From Sutterella sp. UBA1442 (GTDB lineage: Bacteria; Pseudomonadota; Gammaproteobacteria; Burkholderiales; Burkholderiaceae_F), in NCBI GenBank assembly GCA_002329575.1, contig DCTK01000003.1, forward strand, positions 4,743-17,904: a stretch of DNA of 13,162 nt. The letters run 5' to 3'. Shown piece after piece: positions 6,764 to 13,162 of the stretch. Every line of letters begins with the position of its first letter. Position 1 is the first letter of the stretch. Position numbers and translations under genes: made by a program. The notes beneath the pieces are model-generated. The model saw only the letters and a program-made list of their open reading frames with translations. It was not told the origin of the DNA and made no database searches.

Positions 6764-6792
6764 CGACTAATTGTAAAGTCGGTCGGCTTTAC
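6764..6792 (-). promoter_or_regulatory. Candidate -10 and overlapping dyads in the DASS gene promoter
   Basis: On the minus strand TACAAT (6770-6775) is a good -10 match about 105 bases upstream of the transporter start. It is wrapped by two inverted repeats: CGACT (6764-6768) with AGTCG (6777-6781), and GTAAAG (6773-6778) with CTTTAC (6787-6792). The second dyad directly abuts the FNR box. The gap from FNR box to -10 is 17 bases, shorter than the usual 22 for class II FNR promoters. The rest of the 289-base spacer (6807-6954) is AT-rich and shows no gene and no convincing terminator. Confidence 0.35.
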
Positions 6793-6806
6793 TTGATATT
6801 AATCAA
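6793..6806 (-). promoter_or_regulatory. Perfect FNR/Anr box
   Basis: TTGATATTAATCAA matches the FNR consensus TTGAT-N4-ATCAA at every defined position. The only gene downstream in either direction without its own closer promoter is the DASS dicarboxylate transporter on the minus strand, which starts at 6665. The plus-strand side has no gene. Activation of dicarboxylate uptake under oxygen limitation is the natural reading. Confidence 0.8.
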
Positions 6807-6954
6807 TTTTCAAACCAAAACACAAGGGCTAATACTAAAAAACTTTGAACTTTTTCGGAATCGTTTAAGCAATCAAACCTAATTAACCGTTAACAACTGA
6901 AGAGATCAATTAATGCCAAATACGTAAAAATAACGACAAATTAACAACTTTTGA

Positions 6955-7533
6955 TTACTTAACGGAACGCGTAAGTACCTCTTCAGTTGTCACGCTCTGC
7001 ACGCCTTTATCGGCAAATGTCGCCAACATGGAGCTTTCTGCTTCGGTCATCCCGACCACCGCATCTCGAACCCAAAGAACCTCTATGCCGAAGTGATGGG
7101 CATCCAGGGCTGTGCGCAATAACGAGCCGTCACGGGAAATGCCGCAAAGATAAAGACGATTGACAAAGCGATCTTCACAATAGGACTTAAGACCCGTTTG
7201 CGTTTTTCGATCCGCTTCTAAGAAAGCCGAATAACTGTCCTGCGTTTTATCCGTTCCACGAAGAATGGCAATGACTCGAGACATCGGAAGACGAAGCCCA
7301 CGGGCTAAATCTGCCCCAACCGTTCCTTCTACACAGAAGGCCGGTTTATTGGCAAAAGAGACATGATCGGCCGCACGAAATTCCTGGGTCACAATCACTC
7401 GGTCAAAGCCGGCCGCCATTTTGGCGATATTGTCCAAAATACTTTCTGCCCCTTCAACCGGACAGGCTCCATTAGGCAAAAAATCATTCTGTACATCTTG
7501 GACCAAAAGAGCTGTAAAAATTTTCACCGACAT
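6955..7533 (-). CDS. Isochorismatase-fold, nicotinamidase-like protein with degenerate active site
   Basis: This 192-residue protein has the overall sequence of the PncA nicotinamidase family: VQDVQNDF at 12-19, CVEGTVGADL at 67-76, GTDKTQDSYSAF at 93-104 and GISRDGSLLRTALDA at 131-145. Compared with PncA, the catalytic Asp is present (D13), but the catalytic Lys is Arg92 and the nucleophilic Cys is Ser137. Metal-site residues D, H, H, H become E51, R53, H57 and F66. It is therefore unlikely to be a working nicotinamidase and may be a pseudoenzyme or have a new activity. The ATG at 7533 is chosen: it overlaps the upstream stop as TGATG and has AGGAG seven bases before it; a GTG one codon earlier is the alternative. 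It is translationally coupled to the nitronate-monooxygenase-like gene. No signal peptide is seen. Confidence 0.75.
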   Translation of the reverse strand: MSVKIFTALLVQDVQNDFLPNGACPVEGAESILDNIAKMAAGFDRVIVTQEFRAADHVSFANKPAFCVEGTVGADLARGLRLPMSRVIAILRGTDKTQDSYSAFLEADRKTQTGLKSYCEDRFVNRLYLCGISRDGSLLRTALDAHHFGIEVLWVRDAVVGMTEAESSMLATFADKGVQSVTTEEVLTRSVK

Positions 7534-8612
7534 CACACCTCTCCTAACAAAGCCTCAAATTCGCCCAGCAAACGCTTCACAGCTTCTTCGGCCGCAATTG
7601 CAGGAGCTGTTTGCGCCGCCTGCCCGAGAGGCACTTCCAACAAATCTAATCGACCGATTTCAGACGCTTTGCGATAAATGGGTTGCAACACACGAAGCTG
7701 CCCCGGGTAACTGGAAACCTCAAGCCCGGCTTCGGTCAATGCGTCGGTCAAACCTGTCGGCAATACTCGGGACAAACGACCAGAAGTCACGTCCGTTAAG
7801 CGAGTTGCCGCATCATCACACCACGCAATTTGATTTTTCAATGCATCGGGCCAAGCGCATTCGGGCGTACGCAATAAATACGACCCCAGCACTGCGCCAC
7901 TAGCGCCATTCATCATCGCCGCGAGCATTGCCTGCGCACTCATCATGGCCCCTGCGGCAGCCACAGGCACTTCCCTGCACACCCGAACAACAGGCGGCAA
8001 TAATGCCCCCAATCCCACCTGAGAGGCCGCGGCGGGATTTTCAAAACAGACTCGAGGACCTGCTGCTTCAGCTCCTTGCGCCACAATTATTTGGCAACCG
8101 GCCGTTTTTAATACTTTGGCCTCACGCGTAGAGTTGACCGCACCGATCATCAAAATACCTCTCGCTTCGAGTGCCTCCGCATAAACTTCACGTGGCCCGC
8201 CGAAACTAAAACTCACCGCCGGCACATCAGCAGCTAGTACCGCTTCAAATTGAGCATCAAAATTGGGAATCTCAAACAGTGTATGAGATACTCCCAACTC
8301 CTCACGCAACGGCTCTAACGCATCAAAAAGTGCTTGAGTCTGTTGGGAATTTTCCGGCTCACGCGGTTCAATACGGAGGTTAACCGCAAAGGGACGATCC
8401 GTGAGAGTTTTCACTTGGCTCACATAGGCAAAAATTTCCTCGGGCGTCATTAAAGCGCAAGGCAAAACACCCAAACCGCCTGCTTGGCTGACCGCAGCCA
8501 CCAATTCAGGCGTTGTCGCCCCTGTCATCGGAGCACTCATCACGGGAGCAGTAATCCCCAACGTTTCAGTAAACGTTTTGATTTGTCGATTGATTTGAGC
8601 TCGGATACTCAT
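7533..8612 (-). CDS. Nitronate monooxygenase-like flavin TIM-barrel protein lacking the catalytic His
   Basis: This 359-residue protein belongs to the nitronate monooxygenase/2-nitropropane dioxygenase/FabK family of FMN TIM barrels. The N-terminal FMN segment APVMSAPMTGATTPELVAAV starts near residue 22, followed by SQAGGLGVLP. The phosphate-binding AAAGAMMSAQAMLAAMMNGA stretch and the GLY-rich GAVLGSYLL follow in order. In active class I enzymes the motif EAGGH supplies the catalytic His; here it reads EAAGPR, placing Pro186 at that position. The flavin may still bind, but classic nitronate chemistry is doubtful. The start at 8612 is preferred because the longer frame to 8654 would begin upstream of the predicted -10 and has no ribosome-binding site; GGGA lies about ten bases before the chosen ATG. 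The stop overlaps the next gene's start by one base. It is divergent from mnmA. Confidence 0.8.
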   Translation of the reverse strand: MSIRAQINRQIKTFTETLGITAPVMSAPMTGATTPELVAAVSQAGGLGVLPCALMTPEEIFAYVSQVKTLTDRPFAVNLRIEPREPENSQQTQALFDALEPLREELGVSHTLFEIPNFDAQFEAVLAADVPAVSFSFGGPREVYAEALEARGILMIGAVNSTREAKVLKTAGCQIIVAQGAEAAGPRVCFENPAAASQVGLGALLPPVVRVCREVPVAAAGAMMSAQAMLAAMMNGASGAVLGSYLLRTPECAWPDALKNQIAWCDDAATRLTDVTSGRLSRVLPTGLTDALTEAGLEVSSYPGQLRVLQPIYRKASEIGRLDLLEVPLGQAAQTAPAIAAEEAVKRLLGEFEALLGEV

Positions 8613-8642
8613 GCGTACATTTCCCACAAAAATAATCTCCAC

Positions 8643-8672
8643 ATTGTAGACCATGACTATGACAACTGTCGG
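8643..8672 (-). promoter_or_regulatory. Candidate promoter of the NMO-like/nicotinamidase-like pair
   Basis: On the minus strand CCGACA (8667-8672) and TACAAT (8643-8648) are 18 bases apart. This would start RNA near 8636, about 24 bases before the ATG at 8612. The -10 lies inside the first codons of the longest open frame, which argues against the earlier ATG. Confidence 0.45.
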
Positions 8673-8705
8673 TATTGCAGTACAAACGCAGGAACAAAAG
8701 GCCTC

Positions 8706-8711
8706 TATAAT
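8706..8711 (+). promoter_or_regulatory. Candidate -10 for mnmA
   Basis: A perfect TATAAT hexamer stands 34 bases before the mnmA ATG. No good -35 lies 16-18 bases upstream (about CAAACG), so strength is uncertain. It is about 57 bases from the divergent -10 on the other strand. Confidence 0.45.
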
Positions 8712-8745
8712 TGCCCCATTACAGTTGATTTCAAGGACTCAAAAT

Positions 8746-9837
8746 ATGGGCAAGCGAGTTGTTGTCGGACTGTCAGGCGGAGTGGACTCCTCTGTATCGG
8801 CATACTTACTCAAGCAACAAGGCTATGAGGTCATCGGGCTTTTCATGAAAAACTGGGAAGATGACGATGACAGCGAATACTGCAGTTCTCGCCAAGACTT
8901 TATTGACGCGGCTAGCGTAGCCGACGTCATCGGTATCGACATTGAAGCCGTCAATTTTGCAAAAGAATATAAAGAGCGAGTCTTTGCTGACTTTTTGCGC
9001 GAATATTCTGCCGGTCGCACACCTAATCCTGATGTGCTTTGTAATGCTGAGATTAAATTCCGAGCATTCTTAGATCACGCCATGGCCATGGGAGCTGAGT
9101 ACATCGCTACCGGCCACTACGCACGCACTCGCAAAGACGCTGACGGCAAAACGCAGTTGTTGCGAGGTTTGGACGAAACAAAGGACCAAAGTTATTTTTT
9201 GCACCGTCTCTCCCAAGAGCAGATTTCCAAGGTAATCTTCCCGGTCGGCGAACTGCGTAAAACTGAAGTGCGCCGCATTGCCGAAGAGATCGGACTGCCG
9301 AACGCAAAGAAAAAAGATTCAACAGGTATTTGCTTTATTGGTGAGCGCCCCTTTAGGGAATTTTTAAGCCGTTATCTTCCTACGCATCCCGGCCCTATGA
9401 AGACACCGGATGGAAAGGTTGTGGGCGAGCATATGGGGCTGGCCTTTTACACCTTAGGTCAACGCAAAGGAATCGGTGTTGGCGGCAGTCGTGACGGAAA
9501 CGGAGAGCCGTGGTTTGTTGCTAAAAAGGATTTGGCCACAAACACGCTTTGGATTGCTCAAGGCCATGACCACCCGTGGCTGTTAAGTCACCATTTAACC
9601 GCCGTCATGCCCAGTTGGGTTTCAGGCGTTGCCCCCGAAGTCGGTGCCGAGCTGACAGTCAAAACACGTTATCGTCAAACCGACGGTGCGTGCCGTTTCA
9701 CTAGAAGCGATTCAGAGGCTTTCACTCTTGACTTTGATGTACCGCAATGGGCAGTCACTCCCGGCCAAAGCGCAGTAATTTACGACGGAGAAGTGTGCTT
9801 GGGTGGCGGCTTTATTGACGTCATTGACGCACACTAA
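8746..9837 (+). CDS. mnmA: tRNA-specific 2-thiouridylase MnmA
   Basis: This 363-residue cytoplasmic enzyme activates U34 of Lys, Glu and Gln tRNAs with ATP and transfers sulfur, received through the Tus/IscS relay, to give 2-thiouridine. The PP-loop GLSGGVDSS is at residues 8-16. The two catalytic cysteines are in place: Cys99 in [12 protein letters not shown] and Cys196 in [12 protein letters not shown], equivalent to Cys102 and Cys199 of the E. coli enzyme (368 aa). GHYAR (123-127) and [14 protein letters not shown] (139-152) are further tRNA- and ATP-binding signatures, and a C-terminal beta-barrel ends the protein. The ATG at 8746 has AAGGA at a suitable distance; the frame extends 31 codons upstream but runs through the promoter. 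It is a single-gene unit closed by a strong terminator. All catalytic residues are present. Confidence 0.96.
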   Translation: MGKRVVVGLSGGVDSSVSAYLLKQQGYEVIGLFMKNWEDDDDSEYCSSRQDFIDAASVADVIGIDIEAVNFAKEYKERVFADFLREYSAGRTPNPDVLCNAEIKFRAFLDHAMAMGAEYIATGHYARTRKDADGKTQLLRGLDETKDQSYFLHRLSQEQISKVIFPVGELRKTEVRRIAEEIGLPNAKKKDSTGICFIGERPFREFLSRYLPTHPGPMKTPDGKVVGEHMGLAFYTLGQRKGIGVGGSRDGNGEPWFVAKKDLATNTLWIAQGHDHPWLLSHHLTAVMPSWVSGVAPEVGAELTVKTRYRQTDGACRFTRSDSEAFTLDFDVPQWAVTPGQSAVIYDGEVCLGGGFIDVIDAH

Positions 9838-9856
9838 TTAACGCTCACTTAGCGGA

Positions 9857-9897
9857 ACAAAAAAGCGAATCCTGATGCCAAGGATTCGCTTTTTTGT
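9857..9897. terminator. Bidirectional intrinsic terminator
   Basis: ACAAAAAAGCGAATCC (9857-9872) and GGATTCGCTTTTTTGT (9882-9897) form a perfect 16-base stem with a nine-base loop and A6/T6 flanks. It lies between the stop of mnmA and the stop of the convergent metallophosphoesterase gene and serves both. Confidence 0.95.
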
Positions 9898-9907
9898 GCT
9901 CTTTGCG

Positions 9908-11068
9908 CTAGTTCGCCTTCTGGCGCTTATCGCCCGGAGCTCGCAAGATAATTTCCGTAATCTCGCTTGGATTGGCAACTCGCAGTGCCATGCCGGTCCA
10001 AAGACCTGTGCCGGGATTGACATAAATCTTCATGCGTTCATTAACTTCGTAAAGCCCCGTGACAAAACCGTCATTAGCATAGGCGATCAGCGGCTGATAG
10101 AGCACGAAAAGGCCCCCGTGCGTATGCCCGGATAGTTGCAAATCCACCCCCTTGGCCTCACGAGCACCTTTGGGTTGGTGGGCTAAGAGTACCGTTGCGG
10201 TATCCGGCGCCCCTTCAAGCGCTTTACTCAAATCCGGCCCAGGCAATCCACGACGCACTGCCGATGAATCAACAGTCCCTGCAATCACGAGTTTGGCTTC
10301 GCCTCGCGTAATCACTTGATGTTTATTTTCAAGCATATGAATACCGATTGACTCAAAGTAATCAATCCACGGTTGAGCACCGTGATGAAATTCATGATTA
10401 CCCGTGACAGCAAAAACCCCGTCTTTAGCCTTCAGACGTGCATAGGCAGAGACTTCATCTTTGAGTTCGGATGCGGGCCCCTCAATCATGTCACCGGTCA
10501 AAACCACCATGTCGGCATCAAGCTCATTGGCCATGTCCACAACTTCTTCTAGCCAAGGACGTTTTAGCATCTGCCCAACATGAAGGTCAGCCATTTGCAC
10601 AATCCGATAGCCGTCAAATTCTCCGGGCAGCCGATCAACAAGTATCTCCACCGTATAGACCGAAGGCGTTGTTAATGCGGCATGGGTTCCGGAAACCGCT
10701 GCCGCTAGAGAAAAAATCAGAATCAGCCAGCGGTTGCCTTGCTTAGCCAAAGGCCAGGGCACGTGCGAATGAGTTGCGAAGTTGACAAATTTGATAAAGA
10801 TAAAAAGAACATCTTTAATGACCAAAATTGGCACCAGAACCAAAAGGACATTAAAGAGCGATTCCCAAATGACGAGTACGGCCTGATCCAATTGCGGATT
10901 GAACATATTGTGGCCGAACATACTGTAAAAGGTAAACTTCTGACCGCAAAGAAGCAAAAAAGCCGCCAATCCGATTTTTACGGGCAGGCGCGCTTTGAGC
11001 GGAAACACAAAACTCACCACCGCGTAGATGGAAATTACCAAACAAAAAATACTCATTGCCTTGGTCAC
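9908..11068 (-). CDS. Membrane-anchored metallophosphoesterase (YaeI-like)
   Basis: This 386-residue protein has about four N-terminal membrane helices (residues 5-130) followed by a calcineurin-type phosphoesterase domain. All metal motifs are intact: DLH at 161-163, GD at 192-193, GNHE at 223-226, His297 in LLAHQP, and GHTHGG at 314-319. The layout matches the YaeI/YkuE group of membrane-associated phosphoesterases, some of which act on lipid-linked or UDP-sugar substrates; the substrate here is unknown. The start is a GTG at 11068 with AAGGGG seven bases upstream; an internal ATG at 11056 has only a very close AAGG. It lies 54 bases downstream of the cyclophilin-like gene on the same strand with no clear terminator between, so read-through is possible, but a functional link is not shown. 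The catalytic domain faces either side of the membrane, depending on topology. Confidence 0.85.
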   Translation of the reverse strand: MTKAMSIFCLVISIYAVVSFVFPLKARLPVKIGLAAFLLLCGQKFTFYSMFGHNMFNPQLDQAVLVIWESLFNVLLVLVPILVIKDVLFIFIKFVNFATHSHVPWPLAKQGNRWLILIFSLAAAVSGTHAALTTPSVYTVEILVDRLPGEFDGYRIVQMADLHVGQMLKRPWLEEVVDMANELDADMVVLTGDMIEGPASELKDEVSAYARLKAKDGVFAVTGNHEFHHGAQPWIDYFESIGIHMLENKHQVITRGEAKLVIAGTVDSSAVRRGLPGPDLSKALEGAPDTATVLLAHQPKGAREAKGVDLQLSGHTHGGLFVLYQPLIAYANDGFVTGLYEVNERMKIYVNPGTGLWTGMALRVANPSEITEIILRAPGDKRQKAN

Positions 11069-11122
11069 AGTTCAGCCCCTTCACTTACCTCTGAATGCTT
11101 CAACCCACTTGAGAGACGATGA

Positions 11123-11548
11123 CTAGTCCTCGATGAGTTTGACATTAAATCGAATTCTTTCCGGTTGCTCTCTCAGTAAAGAAGCGAATCCTTCCTTATC
11201 TTTGAATTCACCAATTTTATAAAGTGAGTGAGCTTCACCTGTTCTGAAGAATACGACAAATGTGCTCCAAGGTTCATAGTAATAGAGTTCGCCTGGGGCA
11301 AATTGCTCTGCTTCAGAGACTCCGTTTACGGAAAGCTTGGGAATTTCAGCGTAATACTCTTGCTCCATAAAGCGTTGCAATGAAAAATGTTTCGGCAAAG
11401 TTTTGGCAAATTCTCTCGCCAACGCATTGTCTTCTAATTGTGCTGTCCAGACTTGCTTTGCAAACGTAATTTGGATCTCTTGGGCCATTGCCACTCCAAT
11501 TGTTGAAATAAGTGCCGCGACTAACGCCACTCTTGTTAATACGCGCAT
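11123..11548 (-). CDS. Exported cyclophilin-like-fold protein
   Basis: This 141-residue protein has a clear signal peptide (RVLTRVALVAALISTIGVAMA, residues 2-22) with likely cleavage before QE, so it is periplasmic. The mature part matches the bacterial cyclophilin-like family (PF18050 type), with the signature GELYYYEPWSTFVVFF at 86-101 followed by a SLYKIGEF strand near 108-115. This fold resembles cyclophilin, but the family is not known to be a prolyl isomerase and its role is undefined. Of two adjacent ATGs, 11548 has AGGAG seven bases upstream, while 11554 has it only one base away; a longer frame overlapping the AraC gene lacks support. It starts 10 bases after the AraC regulator stop and is almost certainly co-transcribed with it. 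Genes of this family often neighbour CMD-family and flavodoxin genes, from memory, as is partly the case here. Confidence 0.75.
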   Translation of the reverse strand: MRVLTRVALVAALISTIGVAMAQEIQITFAKQVWTAQLEDNALAREFAKTLPKHFSLQRFMEQEYYAEIPKLSVNGVSEAEQFAPGELYYYEPWSTFVVFFRTGEAHSLYKIGEFKDKEGFASLLREQPERIRFNVKLIED

Positions 11549-11558
11549 CTTCATGCTC

Positions 11559-12479
11559 CTAGAATTCCGTTCCGCTCGCACGTTGGGCCTTGACATCACG
11601 ATGCGGAGGATTGCCAAATTGACGCTTGTACTCTCGATTGAATTGACTGGGGCTTTCATAACCGACAGCATAGCAAGCCGTTGAAGCATCCATGTTTTCC
11701 GAAAGCATCAAACGTTTAGCTTCATGAAGACGCAAGCGCTTATGATACTGCAAAGGCGTCATACAAGTAACATCTTTGAAATGACGATGAAATGTCGAAA
11801 CGCCCATATGGACCTGTTCGGCCAAATTTTTCACACTCAACGGTTCAGTGTAATTTTCACGTAACCAGCGAATCGCCGTTGAAATCTGTGCTCCGACGGC
11901 TTGACGAGCATTAAATCGCCAAAGGTGTCGCCCCAAGGAAGACTGAAGAACTCTGAAATAGATTTCTCGAATAATCATCGGCGCTAAAACATCGGCCTCT
12001 TGCGGCTTGTCAATCAAGCGGCACAAACGCAATACGGCTTCCCAAGTGTCTTCCGAGACTTCTCCAACACAAAGAGCCCCTTCTTCATCACTTTTATCGT
12101 TCGCAACACTGTCTGGCTCAACCATTTGGGCAACCAACTCCGACAGCACCGAGCGATCAATGGACACCGAGATTGCTAAAAAAGGATTATCACGAGTGGC
12201 GTTAATTGTGCAATAACTGGCCGGCACATCGACTCCCACAAGTAAACAGTGATTCTTGCCGTAAATGTACTCACGGCTACCCACAATCGATCGCTTTGTT
12301 CCACCCACGATAAAGGTCAGCCCGTGGTTATACATACTGCATCCTTGGGCCCCGGCCTCATCGCCTCGATGTGAAAAACTCAAACCCTTTACATGAGTCT
12401 CTTTTAGAGCCGGCTTGGGTAAAAAGCCCAAAACGATATTGCGCAATTCGTGATTGATGAGTTCAAGACGTTCGGACAT
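11559..12479 (-). CDS. AraC-family transcriptional regulator (AraC_N/YqhC type)
   Basis: This 306-residue regulator has an N-terminal AraC_N-type sensing domain (about residues 15-180) and a C-terminal AraC DNA-binding domain. The first helix-turn-helix is LSVKNLAEQVHMGVSTFHRHF (214-234). The second includes STACYAVGYESPSQFNREYKRQFG (266-289), with the family signature ending in NPPHRD. This architecture is that of E. coli YqhC, which responds to aldehydes and activates yqhD. The ATG follows AGGAG by seven bases. It is divergent from the CMD-family gene across a 248-base spacer and is followed by the cyclophilin-like gene after 10 bases. A regulator flanked by these two genes is most likely their activator, and the inducer is not evident. 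Confidence 0.9.
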   Translation of the reverse strand: MSERLELINHELRNIVLGFLPKPALKETHVKGLSFSHRGDEAGAQGCSMYNHGLTFIVGGTKRSIVGSREYIYGKNHCLLVGVDVPASYCTINATRDNPFLAISVSIDRSVLSELVAQMVEPDSVANDKSDEEGALCVGEVSEDTWEAVLRLCRLIDKPQEADVLAPMIIREIYFRVLQSSLGRHLWRFNARQAVGAQISTAIRWLRENYTEPLSVKNLAEQVHMGVSTFHRHFKDVTCMTPLQYHKRLRLHEAKRLMLSENMDASTACYAVGYESPSQFNREYKRQFGNPPHRDVKAQRASGTEF

Positions 12480-12502
12480 GATGCTTCTCCTATTTGTCTA
12501 AA

Positions 12503-12531
12503 ATTGTACGCAGCTCTATTTTTGCGTCTAA
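12503..12531 (-). promoter_or_regulatory. Candidate promoter of the AraC-type regulator
   Basis: On the minus strand TTAGAC (12526-12531) and TACAAT (12503-12508) are 17 bases apart, 24 bases before the ATG. The -35 is weak, so activator dependence or a low basal level is possible. Confidence 0.35.
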
Positions 12532-12545
12532 CACAAGATAGCGCA

Positions 12546-12645
12546 ATTCTTGCCTATTTCTCTCACACGGAAGAAAAATTTCTTTCAAATCCTGTCAAAT
12601 TCATCTCAATGTTTAATTTGCACATCGGCAAATTCGGGCAAGAAT
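12546..12645. promoter_or_regulatory. Repeats in the divergent spacer: possible AraC operator
   Basis: GGCAA occurs at 12627-12631 and again at 12637-12641, exactly 10 bases apart, as AraC-family monomers often require. The second copy extends to GGCAAGAAT (12637-12645), whose exact inverse ATTCTTGCC stands at 12546-12554, 91 bases away. Two oppositely oriented sites in a divergent promoter region would allow looping or joint control. A weak TACACT -10 for the CMD gene is at 12684-12689. Otherwise the 248-base spacer shows no gene. Confidence 0.4.
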
Positions 12646-12727
12646 ATGCTTCAATCCCACTCACGAAACACTCTCCCGGCCTCTACACTGAAACTCAAAC
12701 AAACCAGAATATCAACGAGGTTTTACT

Positions 12728-13162
12728 ATGAAGAGGAGATCACTTTTAATGAGCGGCACAATCTTTCCAGCTGCTTTCGCAGCTGAGGCTCTAGCGGGAA
12801 CCGGTCATTCGGATAAGTCGTATCTCGACCCTGAGTTTTCTGCCATTAAACATTACCTGCTCAAAAAAGAAATGCCCGCTGTGGGGCGCATGAGCGTTAA
12901 GAATCGAGCTATGGTGACATTGGCCACTCTATGCACAATTCAAACCTACTCTCGTTTAGGCGAAGCGACAATCGAAGGTCTCGATGCAGGCTTAAGTGTT
13001 GTAGAAATTAAAGAAACGCTATATCAATGCGCACCGTATGTCGGCATTTCCAAAGTGGAAGAGGCACTTGATGCTGTAAATGCGGCTCTGAAAGCCGCCG
13101 GTCAAAACCCCAAACCAGCCCCGCAAAGCACTGTCAACAATAACAATCGTTTTGAAAAGGGA
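12728..13162 (+). CDS. Carboxymuconolactone-decarboxylase-family protein with Tat-like signal (3' end cut off)
   Basis: The frame opens at ATG 12728 (GAGG seven bases upstream) and is still open at the window end, giving 145 residues. The N-terminus KRRSLLMSGTIFPAAFAAEA has adjacent arginines and a hydrophobic stretch and resembles a twin-arginine export signal. Residues about 35-122 match the CMD/AhpD-like alpha-helical fold: KNRAMVTLATLCTIQ, then LSVVEIKETLYQCAPYVGISKVEEAL. The AhpD CxxC redox motif is absent; single cysteines occur at 69 and 101. After a Pro/Asn-rich linker (127-140) the sequence RFEKG looks like the start of a second CMD domain, so the full protein is probably a tandem. 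It is divergent from the AraC regulator, which may control it. It could alternatively start at the ATG at 12749-12751. Decarboxylase activity should not be assumed. Confidence 0.78.
   Translation, partial: MKRRSLLMSGTIFPAAFAAEALAGTGHSDKSYLDPEFSAIKHYLLKKEMPAVGRMSVKNRAMVTLATLCTIQTYSRLGEATIEGLDAGLSVVEIKETLYQCAPYVGISKVEEALDAVNAALKAAGQNPKPAPQSTVNNNNRFEKG

Noticed and set aside
6838..6862. A-run/T-run around TTTGAAC as a terminator for the nicotinamidase-like gene
   Set aside because: The arms do not pair through a GC stem, so no stable hairpin forms.
8653..8745. Upstream ATG extending mnmA by 31 codons
   Set aside because: It covers the promoter region including TATAAT, has no ribosome-binding site, and MnmA homology begins with [15 protein letters not shown].
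11549..11689. Longer start for the cyclophilin-like gene overlapping the araC end
   Set aside because: The extra residues are the antiphase reading of conserved AraC coding sequence. A signal peptide and AGGAG fit the ATG at 11548.
1..13162. Mobile element, CRISPR array or tRNA/rRNA gene
   Set aside because: No transposase or integrase reading frame, no spaced repeat array and no tRNA-like cloverleaf or rRNA signature was found by eye on either strand.

Overview
The window looks like chromosomal DNA of a gut-type, anaerobic or microaerophilic betaproteobacterium, most likely near the Sutterellaceae (Sutterella/Parasutterella group, Burkholderiales). This is an inference from the protein families (DcuC, DASS, an NrdD-like glycyl-radical peptide, a proteobacterial MnmA), the perfect FNR box and the moderate base composition. 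No rRNA, tRNA, phage gene, transposase or CRISPR array is visible. Genes are densely packed, and three near-perfect bidirectional terminators separate convergent or tandem units.

Left part (1-4985). The 3' end of an unidentified gene is followed by a two-gene unit: a DcuC-family dicarboxylate carrier and an AbgA-like M20 amidohydrolase. Their pairing suggests import of an N-acyl or amide-linked substrate that is then cleaved in the cytoplasm. Convergent to it is a 60-aa stand-alone NrdD-type glycyl-radical domain. A 305-base divergent spacer follows, carrying a structured, repeat-containing leader for a purine-type phosphoribosyltransferase gene. A bidirectional terminator separates that gene from a convergent DMT/EamA exporter.

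Middle part (5018-9897). A DASS (SLC13-type) Na+/dicarboxylate transporter lies on the minus strand. Upstream of it is a perfect FNR consensus site, so anaerobic control of C4-dicarboxylate uptake is likely. Next comes a minus-strand pair overlapping by one base (TGATG): a nitronate-monooxygenase-fold protein whose catalytic His is Pro, and a nicotinamidase-fold protein in which the catalytic Cys and Lys and most metal ligands are replaced. Both look like non-canonical enzymes or pseudoenzymes. Divergent to the pair is mnmA (tRNA 2-thiouridylase), closed by a strong terminator.

Right part (9908-13162). A minus-strand set contains an AraC/YqhC-type regulator, an exported cyclophilin-like-fold protein and, after a 54-base gap, a membrane-anchored metallophosphoesterase. 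Divergent from the regulator is a carboxymuconolactone-decarboxylase-family protein with a Tat-like signal, cut by the window end. The divergent spacer carries a helical-phase direct repeat and an inverted copy of it that could be the AraC operator. The AraC, cyclophilin-like and CMD genes look like one regulated module acting in the periplasm on a redox or electrophile stress. Its exact chemistry cannot be read from the sequence.
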